From Clostridium saudiense (GTDB lineage Bacteria; Bacillota; Clostridia; Clostridiales; Clostridiaceae): 64,000 nt of DNA. The stretch lies in the NCBI RefSeq assembly GCF_000577815.1, contig NZ_CBYM010000010.1:1-64000 (forward strand). Direction: 5' to 3'. This document shows positions 30,554 to 40,038 of this stretch, one piece after another. Made by a program: the position numbers and the translations under genes. The first letter of the stretch is position 1; every line of letters starts with the position of its first letter. The notes beneath the pieces were generated by a model, which ran no database searches, had not been told where the DNA came from, and saw nothing but the letters and a program-made list of their open reading frames with translations.

Positions 30554-30689
30554 TTAATAGTCTTAAAATAGTTAATAGTTAATAGTTTTGAGTTAATAGT
30601 TAGGGATGAAACTCCTAAGGAGTTTCTAGATAATATATTTTTTAATTCAGCCTAAGCTGAATTTATTCATTAATTATTAACTATTAACT
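30552..30689. repeat. Intergenic inverted-repeat element, copy B
   Basis: About 138 bp, in reverse orientation relative to copies A and C. It contains AGTTAATAG repeats at the left, the hairpin AAACTCCTAAGGAGTTT near 30609-30625, AATATATTTTTTAATTCAGC, and ..AACTATTAACT at the right. It abuts the dnaB stop codon (which overlaps its first bases) and ends 20 bp before proC. Confidence 0.8.
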
Positions 30690-30709
30690 AAAATAAAGGT
30701 TGGTGTTGT

Positions 30710-31510
30710 ATGAATAGAAAAATTGGATTTATAGGTTGTGGAAACATGGGTAAAGCTATGTTAGGGGCTCTAGTTAAGGCTGATAATATTAGCAATGATA
30801 ATATTATAGTTTCTACAAAAAGCAAAGCATCTGCAGAAAAGATTAATGACGAGTATGGTGTAAAATCAACTACTGTTAATAGTGAAGTTGCTAAGGAAGC
30901 AGATGTGCTATTTCTAGCTGTTAAGCCTTATTTCTTCAAAGAGGTTATTGAAGAGATAAAGGATCTAGTTAAGGATGAGGCAATTATTATTTCAATTGCT
31001 GCAGGAGTTACAGTAAATCAAATTGAAGAATGGTTTGGCAAAGAAATTAAATTAGTTAGAACAATGCCAAATACACCAGCTTCAGTTGGTGAAGGGATGT
31101 CTGCTATTTGTCCAAATGGAAATATAACAGAAAATGAATTAAATTATGTAGGTAGTTTATACAATTTATTTGGTAAGTATGAAGTGCTTGAGGAAAAGGA
31201 TTTTCATGCTTTTATTGCATTATGTGGTTCTTCACCAGCTTATGTTTTTATGTTTATTGAAGCAATGGCTGATGCTGGAGTTAAACTTGGCTTACCAAGA
31301 GCAAAGGCTTATAAATTAGCAGAACAAGCAATATTAGGTTCAGCAAAATTAGCTTTAGAAACAGGTAAGCATCCAGGAGTACTTAAAGATGAGGTTTGTT
31401 CACCTGGTGGAACTACTATTGAAGCTGTAATAGATCTTGAAAAAAACGGATTTAGAAATACTGTAATAAGTGCAGTTGAAAAATGTGCAGATAAATCTAA
31501 AAACATGTAA
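30710..31510 (+). CDS. proC: Pyrroline-5-carboxylate reductase
   Basis: Last step of proline synthesis: NAD(P)H reduction of 1-pyrroline-5-carboxylate. It is 266 aa, family length. The Rossmann motif GFIGCGNMGKAM is at residues 6-17, the active-site loop is CGSSPAYVF, and the C-terminal signature GVLKDEVCSPGGTTIEAV is near residue 222. Monocistronic by context: repeat copy B upstream and the argS leader downstream. Confidence 0.96.
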   Translation: MNRKIGFIGCGNMGKAMLGALVKADNISNDNIIVSTKSKASAEKINDEYGVKSTTVNSEVAKEADVLFLAVKPYFFKEVIEEIKDLVKDEAIIISIAAGVTVNQIEEWFGKEIKLVRTMPNTPASVGEGMSAICPNGNITENELNYVGSLYNLFGKYEVLEEKDFHAFIALCGSSPAYVFMFIEAMADAGVKLGLPRAKAYKLAEQAILGSAKLALETGKHPGVLKDEVCSPGGTTIEAVIDLEKNGFRNTVISAVEKCADKSKNM

Positions 31511-31619
31511 TGAATTTATTATTTAAAAAATTTATTGTGGCAATGTATTAATTAAACATATATAATATTAAATAATGAATAAATTTTTATTATAATGAAA
31601 TAATTAAGAATATAAAATT

Positions 31620-31860
31620 CTATGAAAAGAAGAGTACTTATTCAGATGTATTTTACAGCGAGTAGGGGTAGAGTGTAAGCCCTATAAAATATAGAATAGG
31701 GAAGAGGAACTTGGAGAAGCTGCTTGAGTATAAGTTAATACTATATGAGGGTAAGCCGTTAACTGCGTTAAAGTTTTGAGTGAACTAAATTTTTTAGTTA
31801 AATTGAGTGGTACCGCGGAAATATTCCGTCTCTTTGTATGAAAAGAGACGGATTTTTTAT
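31620..31860 (+). promoter_or_regulatory. T-box leader of argS
   Basis: The T-box GTGGTACCGCGG is at 31807-31818. A terminator stem CCGTCTCTTT/AAAGAGACGG (31826-31851) and T run follow at once, the alternative to the antiterminator formed with the T-box. Stem I elements such as the AGGGGTAGAGTGTAAGCC region lie upstream. By family knowledge uncharged tRNA-Arg binding permits argS transcription. I could not fix the specifier codon by eye. Confidence 0.92.
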
Positions 31861-31888
31861 ATGTTTAAGACAATAAGGAGGTAAAGTT

Positions 31889-33646
31889 ATGAAAATATTT
31901 ATTGAAAAAATAAATGATGTAGTAAAAAATGCTTTTGAAGAGCTTGGATATGAAAGAGAAACAGGTAGGGTAAATGTATCTAATAGACCTGACCTATGCC
32001 AATATCAATGTAATGGAGCTTTAGCAAATGCTAAAAAGCATAAAAAAGCACCAATGATAATAGCACAAGAGGTTGTTGAAAAGTTAAATGATAATAAGAT
32101 GTTTTCAAAATTAGAAGCTGTAGCTCCAGGGTTTATTAACATGAATATTAATGATGAATTCTTAATAGATTATGTTAATGAAATGAAGAAAGATGAAAAC
32201 TATGGTGTTTCAAAAGCTACAGAAGTAAAAAAGATAGTTGTTGATTACGGTGGAGCTAATGTTGCTAAGCCATTACACATAGGACATTTAAGATCAGCAA
32301 TAATAGGTGAAAGTATAAAAAGAATTGCAAAGTTCTTAGGCCATGATGTTATTGGTGACGTTCATTTAGGAGATTGGGGACTTCAAATGGGAATGGTAAT
32401 ATCAGAAGTTGAAAGAAGAAATCCTTCTTTACCATACTTTGATGAAAGTTTTACTGGAGAATATCCTGAAGAAGCACCATTTACAATAGATGAACTTGAA
32501 GATATATATCCATATGCAAGTAAGCTAGCTAAGAGTGATGAAAAAGTAATGGAAGCTGCAAAGCAAGCTACTGTTGAGCTTCAACAAGGTAGAAGAGGAT
32601 ATGTGGCTTTATGGAAGCATATATTAAATGTTTCAGTTGCTGACTTAAAGAAGAACTATGGAGCATTAGATGTAAGCTTTGAATTATGGAATGGTGAAAG
32701 TGATGCACAAAAATTAATTCCAGAAATGATAGAAGATTTAAAGCAAAAAGGATTTGCACAAGAAAGTGAAGGGGCTTTAGTATTTGACGTAAGTGAAGAA
32801 ACAGATAAGAGTCCAGTTCCACCACTATTATTATTAAAATCTGATGGAGCATCTCTATACGGCACTACTGACTTAGCTACAGTTGTAGAAAGAGTTAGAG
32901 ATATGAAGGCTGATGAAATAATATACTTAGCAGATAAAAGACAAGGACTTCATTATGAACAATTCTTTAGAGCTGCTAAAAAATCAGGAATAGCACATGA
33001 AGATACTGTTTTAGATTTCATAGGTTTTGGTACAATGAACGGAAAAGATGGTAAGCCATTTAAGACTCGTGAAGGTGGAGTAATGAGACTTGCTGATTTA
33101 ATAAGCATGATTAAAGAAGCTGGTAAAGAAAAACTTAAGGATAATAAAAATATAGCAGAAGAAGACGTTGAAGAAATATCTTCAAAAGTAGGATTAGCTG
33201 CATTAAAATATGGAGATTTATCAAATCAAGCATCTAAGGACTATGTATTTGATATAGATAGATTTGCTTCATTTGAAGGTAATACTGGACCATATATTTT
33301 ATATACAATAGTAAGAATTAAATCTATATTAAATAAAGCAGAAGGCTTTAATGCAGAAAATAGCATTTTAGTACCTCAAAGCGAATCAGAAAGAGCTTTA
33401 ATGCTTCAATTAGCTAAATTTAATGAAGTTATAGAATTAAGCTTTAGAGATAGAGCGCCTCATAAGATATGTGAATTCATATATGAACTATCTAACAACT
33501 TCAACAAGTTCTATAATGATACAAGAATATTATCTGAAGAAGATGAAGCTAAAAAAGCATCTTGGTTAAGCTTAATAAACCTAGTTAAAAACGTATTAGA
33601 ACAAGGTTTAGACCTATTAGGTATGGAAAGCGTAGAAAGAATGTAG
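31889..33646 (+). CDS. argS: Arginine--tRNA ligase
   Basis: A class I aminoacyl-tRNA synthetase of 585 aa. The N-terminal Arg-tRNA synthetase-specific domain occupies residues 1-110; the HIGH motif is in KPLHIGHLRSAIIG near residue 127. The KMSK motif is replaced, as in many ArgRS, by a GKDGKPFKTR-type loop (about 387-396). The C-terminal anticodon-binding helical domain ends LLGMESVERM. AAGGAGG precedes the start. Controlled by the T-box leader. Confidence 0.97.
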   Translation: MKIFIEKINDVVKNAFEELGYERETGRVNVSNRPDLCQYQCNGALANAKKHKKAPMIIAQEVVEKLNDNKMFSKLEAVAPGFINMNINDEFLIDYVNEMKKDENYGVSKATEVKKIVVDYGGANVAKPLHIGHLRSAIIGESIKRIAKFLGHDVIGDVHLGDWGLQMGMVISEVERRNPSLPYFDESFTGEYPEEAPFTIDELEDIYPYASKLAKSDEKVMEAAKQATVELQQGRRGYVALWKHILNVSVADLKKNYGALDVSFELWNGESDAQKLIPEMIEDLKQKGFAQESEGALVFDVSEETDKSPVPPLLLLKSDGASLYGTTDLATVVERVRDMKADEIIYLADKRQGLHYEQFFRAAKKSGIAHEDTVLDFIGFGTMNGKDGKPFKTREGGVMRLADLISMIKEAGKEKLKDNKNIAEEDVEEISSKVGLAALKYGDLSNQASKDYVFDIDRFASFEGNTGPYILYTIVRIKSILNKAEGFNAENSILVPQSESERALMLQLAKFNEVIELSFRDRAPHKICEFIYELSNNFNKFYNDTRILSEEDEAKKASWLSLINLVKNVLEQGLDLLGMESVERM

Positions 33647-33728
33647 TTAGCATACTAACATGAAATTAGTTGTATTATCATAAGTGATAAAAAATAGTTT
33701 TACTGTATAAGTGAATAAGTATAAATAG

Positions 33729-33793
33729 AAAAAACAAATGTTGTATTCAAGGTGAGATTTCATTAATTCACGTAAGGATAACATTTGTTTTTT
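33729..33793. terminator. Inverted repeat between convergent argS and malic enzyme genes
   Basis: Arms AAAAAACAAATGTT (33729-33742) and AACATTTGTTTTTT (33780-33793) with an unusually long 37-nt loop; A/T runs on both sides fit a bidirectional terminator. Confidence 0.65.
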
Positions 33794-33808
33794 CGTTATT
33801 ATCATGAT

Positions 33809-34981
33809 TTATATAGTTGCAACTCCACTTTTTATAGCAGCATCTTTAACTGCTTCAGCAACTCTTTTTTGAACTTCTAAATTAAAGGCTTTAGGAATAA
33901 TATAATTTGGATTAAGTTCTTCATCAGAAACAGAATTAGCAATTGCATGAGCAGCAGCAATTTTCATTTCTTCATTAATTTCAGTAGCTCTAACATCTAA
34001 AGCACCTCTGAATATTCCAGGGAAAGCTAATACATTATTAATTTGGTTAGGGAAGTCAGAACGTCCTGTACCTATTACTTTAGCACCAGCTTCTTTAGCA
34101 TCTTCAGGGAAGATTTCTGGTGTAGGATTAGCCATAGCAAATAAAATAGCATCAGTATTCATTGAAGCGACCATTTCTTTTGATACTATATTAGGAGCAG
34201 AAACACCTATGAATACATCAGCATTTTTAATAACATCTTTTAATATTCCAGATTCATTATTTGGATTTGTTATATTAGAAAGCTCAGTAAAATAGCTATT
34301 AGTATAAGTAGTATCTCTATTTAAAGCACCATCTCTATCACATACAATTATATTCTTTGCTCCGTAAGATAGTAAAAGTTTAGTTATGGCAGTACCAGCA
34401 GAACCAGCTCCATTAACAACTATTTTTAAATCTTCTATATTTTTATTAACTATTTTTAATGCATTTATTAGTCCTGATAAAACAATAATGGCTGTTCCGT
34501 GTTGATCATCATGGAAAACAGGTATATTTAATTTTTCTTTTAGCTTCTTTTCAATTTCAAAACATCTAGGTGCAGATATATCTTCTAAATTTATTCCACC
34601 TAAAGTAGGAGCAATTCTAACTACTGTTTCAACAATTTCATCTACTTCTTTAGTATCTAGAACTATAGGAAAAGCATCAACTCCAGCAAATTCTTTAAAT
34701 AATATAGATTTACCCTCCATAACAGGTAATGAAGCTAATGGTCCAATATCACCCAGTCCTAAAACTGCAGTACCATCAGAAATAACAGCAACTGTATTCC
34801 ATTTTCTAGTGTATAGGTATGCTGTTGATGGATCCTTATGTATTTCTCTACAAGGTTCAGCAACACCTGGAGTATAAGCAAGAGATAAATCTTTTTCGTT
34901 TTCTATTTTTACTCTTGAAGATATTTCCAACTTGCCTTTTAAATCTTTGTGAAACTTTAATGATTCTTCATAAATATTCAT
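33809..34981 (-). CDS. NAD(P)-dependent malic enzyme
   Basis: Oxidative decarboxylation of malate to pyruvate and CO2. At 390 aa it is the short bacterial form without the phosphotransacetylase domain. The catalytic/metal region is PVFHDDQHGTAI (about 157-168), the Rossmann motif is VNGAGSAGTAI, and LAYTPGVAEPC and ISDGTAVLGLGDIG are N-terminal signatures. AAGGAG before the ATG. It is divergent from purA. Confidence 0.95.
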   Translation of the reverse strand: MNIYEESLKFHKDLKGKLEISSRVKIENEKDLSLAYTPGVAEPCREIHKDPSTAYLYTRKWNTVAVISDGTAVLGLGDIGPLASLPVMEGKSILFKEFAGVDAFPIVLDTKEVDEIVETVVRIAPTLGGINLEDISAPRCFEIEKKLKEKLNIPVFHDDQHGTAIIVLSGLINALKIVNKNIEDLKIVVNGAGSAGTAITKLLLSYGAKNIIVCDRDGALNRDTTYTNSYFTELSNITNPNNESGILKDVIKNADVFIGVSAPNIVSKEMVASMNTDAILFAMANPTPEIFPEDAKEAGAKVIGTGRSDFPNQINNVLAFPGIFRGALDVRATEINEEMKIAAAHAIANSVSDEELNPNYIIPKAFNLEVQKRVAEAVKDAAIKSGVATI

Positions 34982-35014
34982 AACAAAACTCCTTTTAAAT
35001 ATACTTATAATACC

Positions 35015-35043
35015 ATTATACGAATTATAGTTTTATAAAGCAA
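35015..35043 (-). promoter_or_regulatory. Malic enzyme promoter
   Basis: On the minus strand, TTGCTT (35043-35038), 17-bp spacer, TATAAT (35020-35015), 34 bp before the start codon. Confidence 0.7.
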
Positions 35044-35081
35044 AAAAATATTCGTAATAATATTGAAATTTTGCAATTACT

Positions 35082-35109
35082 TTGATACCATGATATATGG
35101 GATTATAAT
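35082..35109 (+). promoter_or_regulatory. purA promoter
   Basis: TTGATA (35082-35087), 16-bp spacer, TATAAT (35104-35109). No purine riboswitch core is visible in the leader. Confidence 0.7.
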
Positions 35110-35153
35110 GCAATATAATCTATTAGTAAGTCTTAAAAGGAGGCAATGTATAA

Positions 35154-36440
35154 ATGTCAGCATTTATTGTTTTAGGAGCTCAATGGGGAGATGAAGGTAA
35201 AGGAAAAATGACAGACTACCTAGCTGAAGAGGCAAATGTAGTTGTTAGATATCAAGGTGGTAACAATGCAGGTCATACAGTCGAGGTTGGAGATAAGCAA
35301 TATAAACTTCACTTAATACCATCAGGTATATTACACGATGAAAAGCTTAATGTAATAGGAAATGGTGTAGTTGTAGATCCTATAGCTTTCTTTTCAGAAA
35401 TTGATTATTTAAAAGAAGAGGGAGTTAAAGTAACTCCAGAAAAGTTAATAGTAAGTGATAGAGCACACATCATTATGCCATATCATAAGGTTCTAGATAA
35501 GTTAAAAGAAAAAGCAAGAGGAAAAAATGATATCGGAACTACTGGTAAAGGGATTGGACCTTGCTATACAGACAAATTTGAAAGATGTGGGATAAGAGTT
35601 TGTGATCTTATAGATAAAGAAGTCTTTAAAGAAAAGCTTAAAGAAAACATAGAAATGAAGAATAAATATATAGTTAATGTTCTTGGGGGAGAGGCATTAA
35701 GCTTTGACGAAATATACGAAGAGTATTCTAAGTATGGTGAAAAATTAAAGCCGTTTGTAAAGGATACATCAGTAAGAGTTTATAATGAAATTAAGGATGA
35801 TAAAACAGTTTTATTTGAAGGTGCACAAGGAATGCTATTAGACATTGACTATGGTACATATCCATATGTAACATCATCAAATACTACTGCAGGGGGAGTA
35901 GCTAATGGTGTTGGTATAGGACCAAACATGATTACTAATGCTGTAGGTATAGCTAAGGCTTATACAACAAGAGTTGGTAAAGGACCTTTCCCAACAGAAT
36001 TAGAAAATGAAACTGGTGAATGGATTAGAGAAAAAGGACACGAGTATGGAGTAACTACAGGTAGATCAAGAAGATGTGGTTGGCTTGATATAGTTATTTT
36101 AAAGACTTCAGTTAGAGTAAGTGGATTAACTTCATTAGCAGTAACAAAAATAGATACATTAGCTGGATTAGAAAAGGTTATGATGTGTGTAGGATATAAG
36201 TTTAATGATGAGATTATTGATTACTTCCCAGCTAGCTTAGAAGACTTAGCAAAATGTGAACCTATATATGAAGAATTTGATGGATGGGATGAAAGCGTAG
36301 CAGAAGCTAGAAGCTATGAAGAGTTACATCCAAATGCAAGAAAGTACTTAGAAAGAATAGAAGAATTAACAGACACTAGAATTTCTATAGTATCAGTTGG
36401 TCCAAGAAGAGATCAAACAATGAGAGTAAAACCATTATAA
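35154..36440 (+). CDS. purA: Adenylosuccinate synthase
   Basis: First committed AMP step: IMP + aspartate + GTP to adenylosuccinate. It is 428 aa. The GTP-binding loop [13 protein letters not shown] is at about residues 8-20, the IMP-site NNAGHTV near 38, and GTTGKGIGP near 126; the C-terminal GPRRDQTM signature is intact. It stands alone, away from a pur operon, as in other clostridia. Confidence 0.97.
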   Translation: MSAFIVLGAQWGDEGKGKMTDYLAEEANVVVRYQGGNNAGHTVEVGDKQYKLHLIPSGILHDEKLNVIGNGVVVDPIAFFSEIDYLKEEGVKVTPEKLIVSDRAHIIMPYHKVLDKLKEKARGKNDIGTTGKGIGPCYTDKFERCGIRVCDLIDKEVFKEKLKENIEMKNKYIVNVLGGEALSFDEIYEEYSKYGEKLKPFVKDTSVRVYNEIKDDKTVLFEGAQGMLLDIDYGTYPYVTSSNTTAGGVANGVGIGPNMITNAVGIAKAYTTRVGKGPFPTELENETGEWIREKGHEYGVTTGRSRRCGWLDIVILKTSVRVSGLTSLAVTKIDTLAGLEKVMMCVGYKFNDEIIDYFPASLEDLAKCEPIYEEFDGWDESVAEARSYEELHPNARKYLERIEELTDTRISIVSVGPRRDQTMRVKPL

Positions 36441-36453
36441 TTGGTTAAGATTA

Positions 36454-36488
36454 AAGAACTATATTAACTTTTAATATAGTTCTTTTTT
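36454..36488 (+). terminator. Terminator after purA
   Basis: Fourteen-pair stem AAGAACTATATTAA/TTAATATAGTTCTT plus T run. Confidence 0.92.
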
Positions 36489-36553
36489 ATTTGAATAATA
36501 TTCATTATCTAAGAGCAGAATAATAATAAGTCAAATTTTAAGAGGTGAATATT

Positions 36554-36754
36554 ATGATTGATCAATATACAACTTTAAGTGATATAATGTGTGAAAATCC
36601 AGTTGCTGCAAATATATTAATGAGTTATGGAGTTCCTACATATGCTATTACAGAAAATCAATTTTCTACTTTATCAGAGGTTGCTACAAAGTATGGAATA
36701 GATATTAATTCGGTTGTAAATCAAATCAATAGTGGCCTAACTAGTTTATATTAA
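36554..36754 (+). CDS. DUF1858-like small protein lacking cysteines
   Basis: A 66-aa protein resembling the domain-like DUF1858/ScdA-N fold: TLSDIMCENPVAANILMSYGVPTYAI parallels the next gene's TIGEVIKINESKAEVLMSFGMGC, and LSEVATKYGIDINSVVNQIN parallels IEEAAYVHGIKLEELLEALN. The GCxGC pair of the next gene is absent (GVPTY). AGAGGTG sets the ATG at 36554. Probably an ancient tandem duplicate of its neighbour; function unknown. Confidence 0.7.
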   Translation: MIDQYTTLSDIMCENPVAANILMSYGVPTYAITENQFSTLSEVATKYGIDINSVVNQINSGLTSLY

Positions 36755-36833
36755 AAGATATATTTGAAAATTACATTTATTTCATATAAAATAGTTTTAG
36801 TAGCTATTTTATAAAAGAGGATAGGTGATATCT

Positions 36834-37016
36834 ATGATAACTAAAGATATGACAATTGGTGAAGTAATTAAAATAAATGAAAGTAAGGCTGAAGTTTTAA
36901 TGAGTTTTGGCATGGGATGCGTTGGTTGTCCATCAGCTCAAGCAGAAACAATTGAAGAAGCAGCTTATGTTCATGGAATAAAACTAGAAGAATTGTTAGA
37001 GGCTTTAAATAAATAA
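36834..37016 (+). CDS. DUF1858 domain protein
   Basis: A 60-aa protein with the family core MTIGEVIKINESKAEVLMSFGMGCVGCPSAQAE. The CVGC pair followed by P is typical of DUF1858 and related to the N-terminal domain of ScdA/RIC iron-sulfur repair proteins. Stand-alone forms are common in anaerobes; biochemical role unknown, iron or redox handling is a guess. A terminator follows directly. Confidence 0.85.
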   Translation: MITKDMTIGEVIKINESKAEVLMSFGMGCVGCPSAQAETIEEAAYVHGIKLEELLEALNK

Positions 37017-37023
37017 TAATATA

Positions 37024-37053
37024 AAAGAACCCATTTTAAATGGGTTCTTTTTA
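37024..37053 (+). terminator. Terminator after the DUF1858 pair
   Basis: Twelve-pair stem AAAGAACCCATT/AATGGGTTCTTT, 3-nt loop, T run. Confidence 0.92.
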
Positions 37054-37095
37054 AATAAAATTTTTATTTTTGAAATTAATTAAGGGGTGTGTGAA

Positions 37096-37848
37096 GTGGG
37101 AATTAAAACAGAAAAAGAATATGAAGTTCATTATTATGAAGTAAATTATAAATTAGAGTGCAAAATATCATCTATAATTAATTATTTTTGTGACATAGGA
37201 ACATTTCAATCGGAGAGTTTAGGAGTTGGAATTGATTATTTAACAGAAAGAAGACTAGCATGGGTTTTCTATAGATATGACATAAATATAAAAAGATATC
37301 CTAAGTTTGGTGAAAAAATTAAAGTAGTTACTAAGGCTAAAAGTTTTAAAAAGTTTTATGCTTCAAGAGAATATGAAATATATGATGAAAATAATGAAAA
37401 AATAGTAGATGGAGAAGGAATTTTCCTGTTAATTAATATAGATAAAAGAAGAGCTGTAAGAATACCTGATGATCAATATACTGCATATGGTGTAGAATTA
37501 GATGAAAAATCAGATATTAAAATTGAAAAATTAGAAAAATTACAAGAAGTAACTAGTAAAAATTTCTTTAAGGTTAGATATGGGGATATAGATTCAAATA
37601 TGCATGTAAATAACGTTAGATATGTTGAGTGGGCAGTTGAATCACTTCCTTTAGAAATTGTATTGAACTATGAATTAAAAGATCTTAGTGTAGTTTTTGA
37701 AAAAGAATGTAAATATGGAGCTGAAATAATAGCATCATATGAATTAAGAGAAGATAATGACGAATTAATAGTACTACACAAAATAGAAAATGATGAAGGT
37801 ACAGAACTTTCAATACTAAAAAGTAGATGGATAAAATTAAAAAACTAA
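37096..37848 (+). CDS. Acyl-ACP thioesterase
   Basis: A 250-aa double-hotdog thioesterase (FatA/FatB-like bacterial form) releasing fatty acids from ACP. The second hotdog carries GDIDSNMHVNNVRYVEW (about residues 164-180), matching the catalytic D-x-N-x-HVNN pattern. The first hotdog has RLAWVFYRYDINIKRYP. Start is GTG at 37096 after AAGGGGTG. Its 3' end overlaps the terminator shared with the convergent flavoprotein gene. Confidence 0.88.
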   Translation: MGIKTEKEYEVHYYEVNYKLECKISSIINYFCDIGTFQSESLGVGIDYLTERRLAWVFYRYDINIKRYPKFGEKIKVVTKAKSFKKFYASREYEIYDENNEKIVDGEGIFLLINIDKRRAVRIPDDQYTAYGVELDEKSDIKIEKLEKLQEVTSKNFFKVRYGDIDSNMHVNNVRYVEWAVESLPLEIVLNYELKDLSVVFEKECKYGAEIIASYELREDNDELIVLHKIENDEGTELSILKSRWIKLKN

Positions 37849-37872
37849 ACTGCTTAGCAGTTTAGTTTTTTT
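37839..37872. terminator. Bidirectional terminator between convergent genes
   Basis: Palindrome AAACTAAACTGC-TTA-GCAGTTTAGTTT flanked by A and T runs. It overlaps the last codons of the thioesterase and flavoprotein genes. Confidence 0.9.
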
Positions 37873-39106
37873 GTGCAATTGATTGTGCAACAGTATATCC
37901 AGAGCTCCAAGCCCATTGTAAGTTAAATCCACCACAATCACCATGAACATCTAAAATTTCACCACAAAAGTAAAGATTTGAAACAAGGTTAGATTCTAAG
38001 GTATTACAATTAATATCCTTAGTATTAACTCCACCAACAGTAACTTGAGCTTGATTAAAATCGTTAGTACCAGTACAAGTAAACTTCCATCCTTTTAATG
38101 TACTAATTAACTTTTTCTTTTCTTGCCAAGATAGTTCATAGCAAGGAATTTGAAGATTTGTAATTCCACATTCCTTTAGCAATATAGGAATTAATTTTTT
38201 ATTAACTACACCAATTAATGCATTTATTACAGGTCTATGAGCAAGCAATGCAAAATGACATTCTATAAAGTCTTCTAATTCTTCTAATGTATAACTAGGC
38301 ATTAAATCTACTAAAACTTCAGTTTTATTTTTATTAAATACACTTTGAGAAGCTAAAGCAGAAATTTGAAGAATAGGTGGTCCTGATATTCCATAGTCAG
38401 TAAATAATATTTCACCAAAATCCTTTTTTATAGGTTCATCATTAACTAGAAGAGTTGCATATCCATCAAATTTTATACCTGATAATGCTTTTAAGTGATT
38501 ATAATCTAGTTTTAATTGAACTATGCCAGGTACTAATTCAGTAATTGAATGACCAAGAGATTTTGCTAGTTTATATCCAGTACCATCAGATCCAGTCTTT
38601 GGAGCAGTTTTTCCTCCACAAGCTAAAATAACTTTATTAGCTGTGAATAATTTATATGTTTCATTAGTTGTGGATAACTTGAAATTTTTATCCTTGTGGA
38701 TATCTTTTATTTTACAACCTGTGTATAAAGGTATATTTCTATCCTCTAGTGACATTTTTAAAATATCCACAACAGAAGATGCTTGTAATGATTGTGGATA
38801 AAGTTTTCCACTTGGAAGAGCAACTATAGGAAGTCCTAAAGATAAGAAAAGATTTTTTGTATCTTCAAGTGATAATTTTTCTAAGGCACAAAATTGAAAA
38901 TCTGAATTGGAACTATGATAATTAATGAATGGTGGTTTAATACAATTATTAGATATATTACATCTACCATTACCAGTAGTTAAAATCTTTTTACCAATTC
39001 TATCACTACCTTCAACTATAGCTACATCTATTCCAAAATCTTTAGCAGTAATAGCAGCAATCAATCCAGAAGCTCCACCGCCAACAATTATTAAATCATG
39101 ATGCAA
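37862..39106 (-). CDS. HI0933/BaiN-family FAD-dependent oxidoreductase
   Basis: A 414-aa flavoprotein. The N-terminal FAD motif is VGGGASGLIAAITA (about 7-20), followed by KKILTTGNGRCNISN, a family hallmark, and the C-terminal GEILDVHGDCGGFNLQWAWSSG. Relatives include BaiN and YhiN; substrate here is unknown. The start is TTG at 39106, eight bases from AGGGGTG. Repeat copy C lies just upstream of the gene. Confidence 0.88.
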   Translation of the reverse strand: MHHDLIIVGGGASGLIAAITAKDFGIDVAIVEGSDRIGKKILTTGNGRCNISNNCIKPPFINYHSSNSDFQFCALEKLSLEDTKNLFLSLGLPIVALPSGKLYPQSLQASSVVDILKMSLEDRNIPLYTGCKIKDIHKDKNFKLSTTNETYKLFTANKVILACGGKTAPKTGSDGTGYKLAKSLGHSITELVPGIVQLKLDYNHLKALSGIKFDGYATLLVNDEPIKKDFGEILFTDYGISGPPILQISALASQSVFNKNKTEVLVDLMPSYTLEELEDFIECHFALLAHRPVINALIGVVNKKLIPILLKECGITNLQIPCYELSWQEKKKLISTLKGWKFTCTGTNDFNQAQVTVGGVNTKDINCNTLESNLVSNLYFCGEILDVHGDCGGFNLQWAWSSGYTVAQSIAQKN

Positions 39107-39127
39107 TTTAAAACACCCCTTTCGATT

Positions 39128-39274
39128 AGTTTGGAGTTAGTAGTTAGGAGTCATTAGTTAATAAATAAATTCATCTGTGCTGAATTTAAAAAATATATTT
39201 TTTTAGAAACTTCATAGAAGTTGCATCATTAAATACTAAATGAAAACAACTAATTACTAACTATATATTAACTA
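39128..39274. repeat. Intergenic inverted-repeat element, copy C
   Basis: About 147 bp, same orientation as copy A. It has degenerate AGTTAGTAGTTAG ends, AATAAATTCATCTGTGCTGAAT, AAAAAATATATTTTTTTAGA and the hairpin AACTTCATAGAAGTT. It lies in the divergent gap between the HI0933-like gene and the 193-aa hypothetical gene. Confidence 0.75.
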
Positions 39275-39374
39275 TCTTAATGTTTCGCATTATGTTCTGC
39301 AATAATAATTATGTAATTGTAGAATAATAATAAATCAATAAATTTTAGGAATACTAAAAATAGAGGTGAAATTA

Positions 39375-39956
39375 ATGAAGGTTAAGATAATAGATTCTAA
39401 TTTAGAAGATTATAATAAAGAATTTAAATTGAGAAGAATGAATTATGACCAAGTAGTAGTTAATTATCCAGGAAATTCAGGAATAAAAGTTTTTAATAAA
39501 GATTCAGTTGAATTTATTACTGAGAGTGAAATAGATGAATTTTTAATTAGCTATAGTGATTTTTTAAAAATTAAATTAAATAGAGGAATTTCAGTTACTT
39601 TATATAAAGCTATTTTAGATACTATAGAAAAAGAGTTTGAAATTGAGTTTAAAGACCTTAATTTATTACGTGATAAATATATTGTTAATAAGAGAGGAAT
39701 TTGGGAAAAGGAAATTTTATGTGTAATTAATGAAATTATACCTTTAAAAATTATGGCAAGTGGACAAAATTTTAAAAAAAGTGGCTTTAACATAAAAGTG
39801 GAAGAAATAAATAAGGAAGAATTTTTTGAAATTTGTTCTTTTGAAATAAAAAAAATAAGTAAAGAAATTAAAGAAAAAGAAGAAATTTTAGCGAGATATG
39901 GTATGGCAATAGAAAAAATTAAAAAGCCTGAAAACCCAGTAAAAATGTTGGTTTAG
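39375..39956 (+). CDS. Hypothetical protein, 193 aa
   Basis: I do not recognise the family. The protein is charged (many Lys/Glu), with no signal peptide, no transmembrane helix and no cysteine cluster. The N-terminal part (1-65) looks beta-rich, the C-terminal third (140-180) is predicted coiled-coil-like (EEFFEICSFEIKKISKEIKE). AGAGGTG sets the ATG at 39375. It lies 54 bp upstream of the tRNA-array promoter and has no visible terminator, so transcripts could read into the tRNA array. Confidence 0.65.
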   Translation: MKVKIIDSNLEDYNKEFKLRRMNYDQVVVNYPGNSGIKVFNKDSVEFITESEIDEFLISYSDFLKIKLNRGISVTLYKAILDTIEKEFEIEFKDLNLLRDKYIVNKRGIWEKEILCVINEIIPLKIMASGQNFKKSGFNIKVEEINKEEFFEICSFEIKKISKEIKEKEEILARYGMAIEKIKKPENPVKMLV

Positions 39957-40009
39957 AGGAAAAAAGAAATACATAATAAAAAATATATAAAAAAATTTTA
40001 AAAAAAGTG

Positions 40010-40038
40010 TTGACACTATATATATTTTTAGGTATTAT
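40010..40038 (+). promoter_or_regulatory. tRNA array promoter
   Basis: Consensus TTGACA (40010-40015), 17-bp spacer, TATTAT (40033-40038), about 44 bp before the first tRNA. Confidence 0.9.

Noticed and set aside
34982..35153. Purine riboswitch before purA
   Set aside because: No conserved purine-aptamer loop sequences are visible; only a plain sigma-A promoter and SD.
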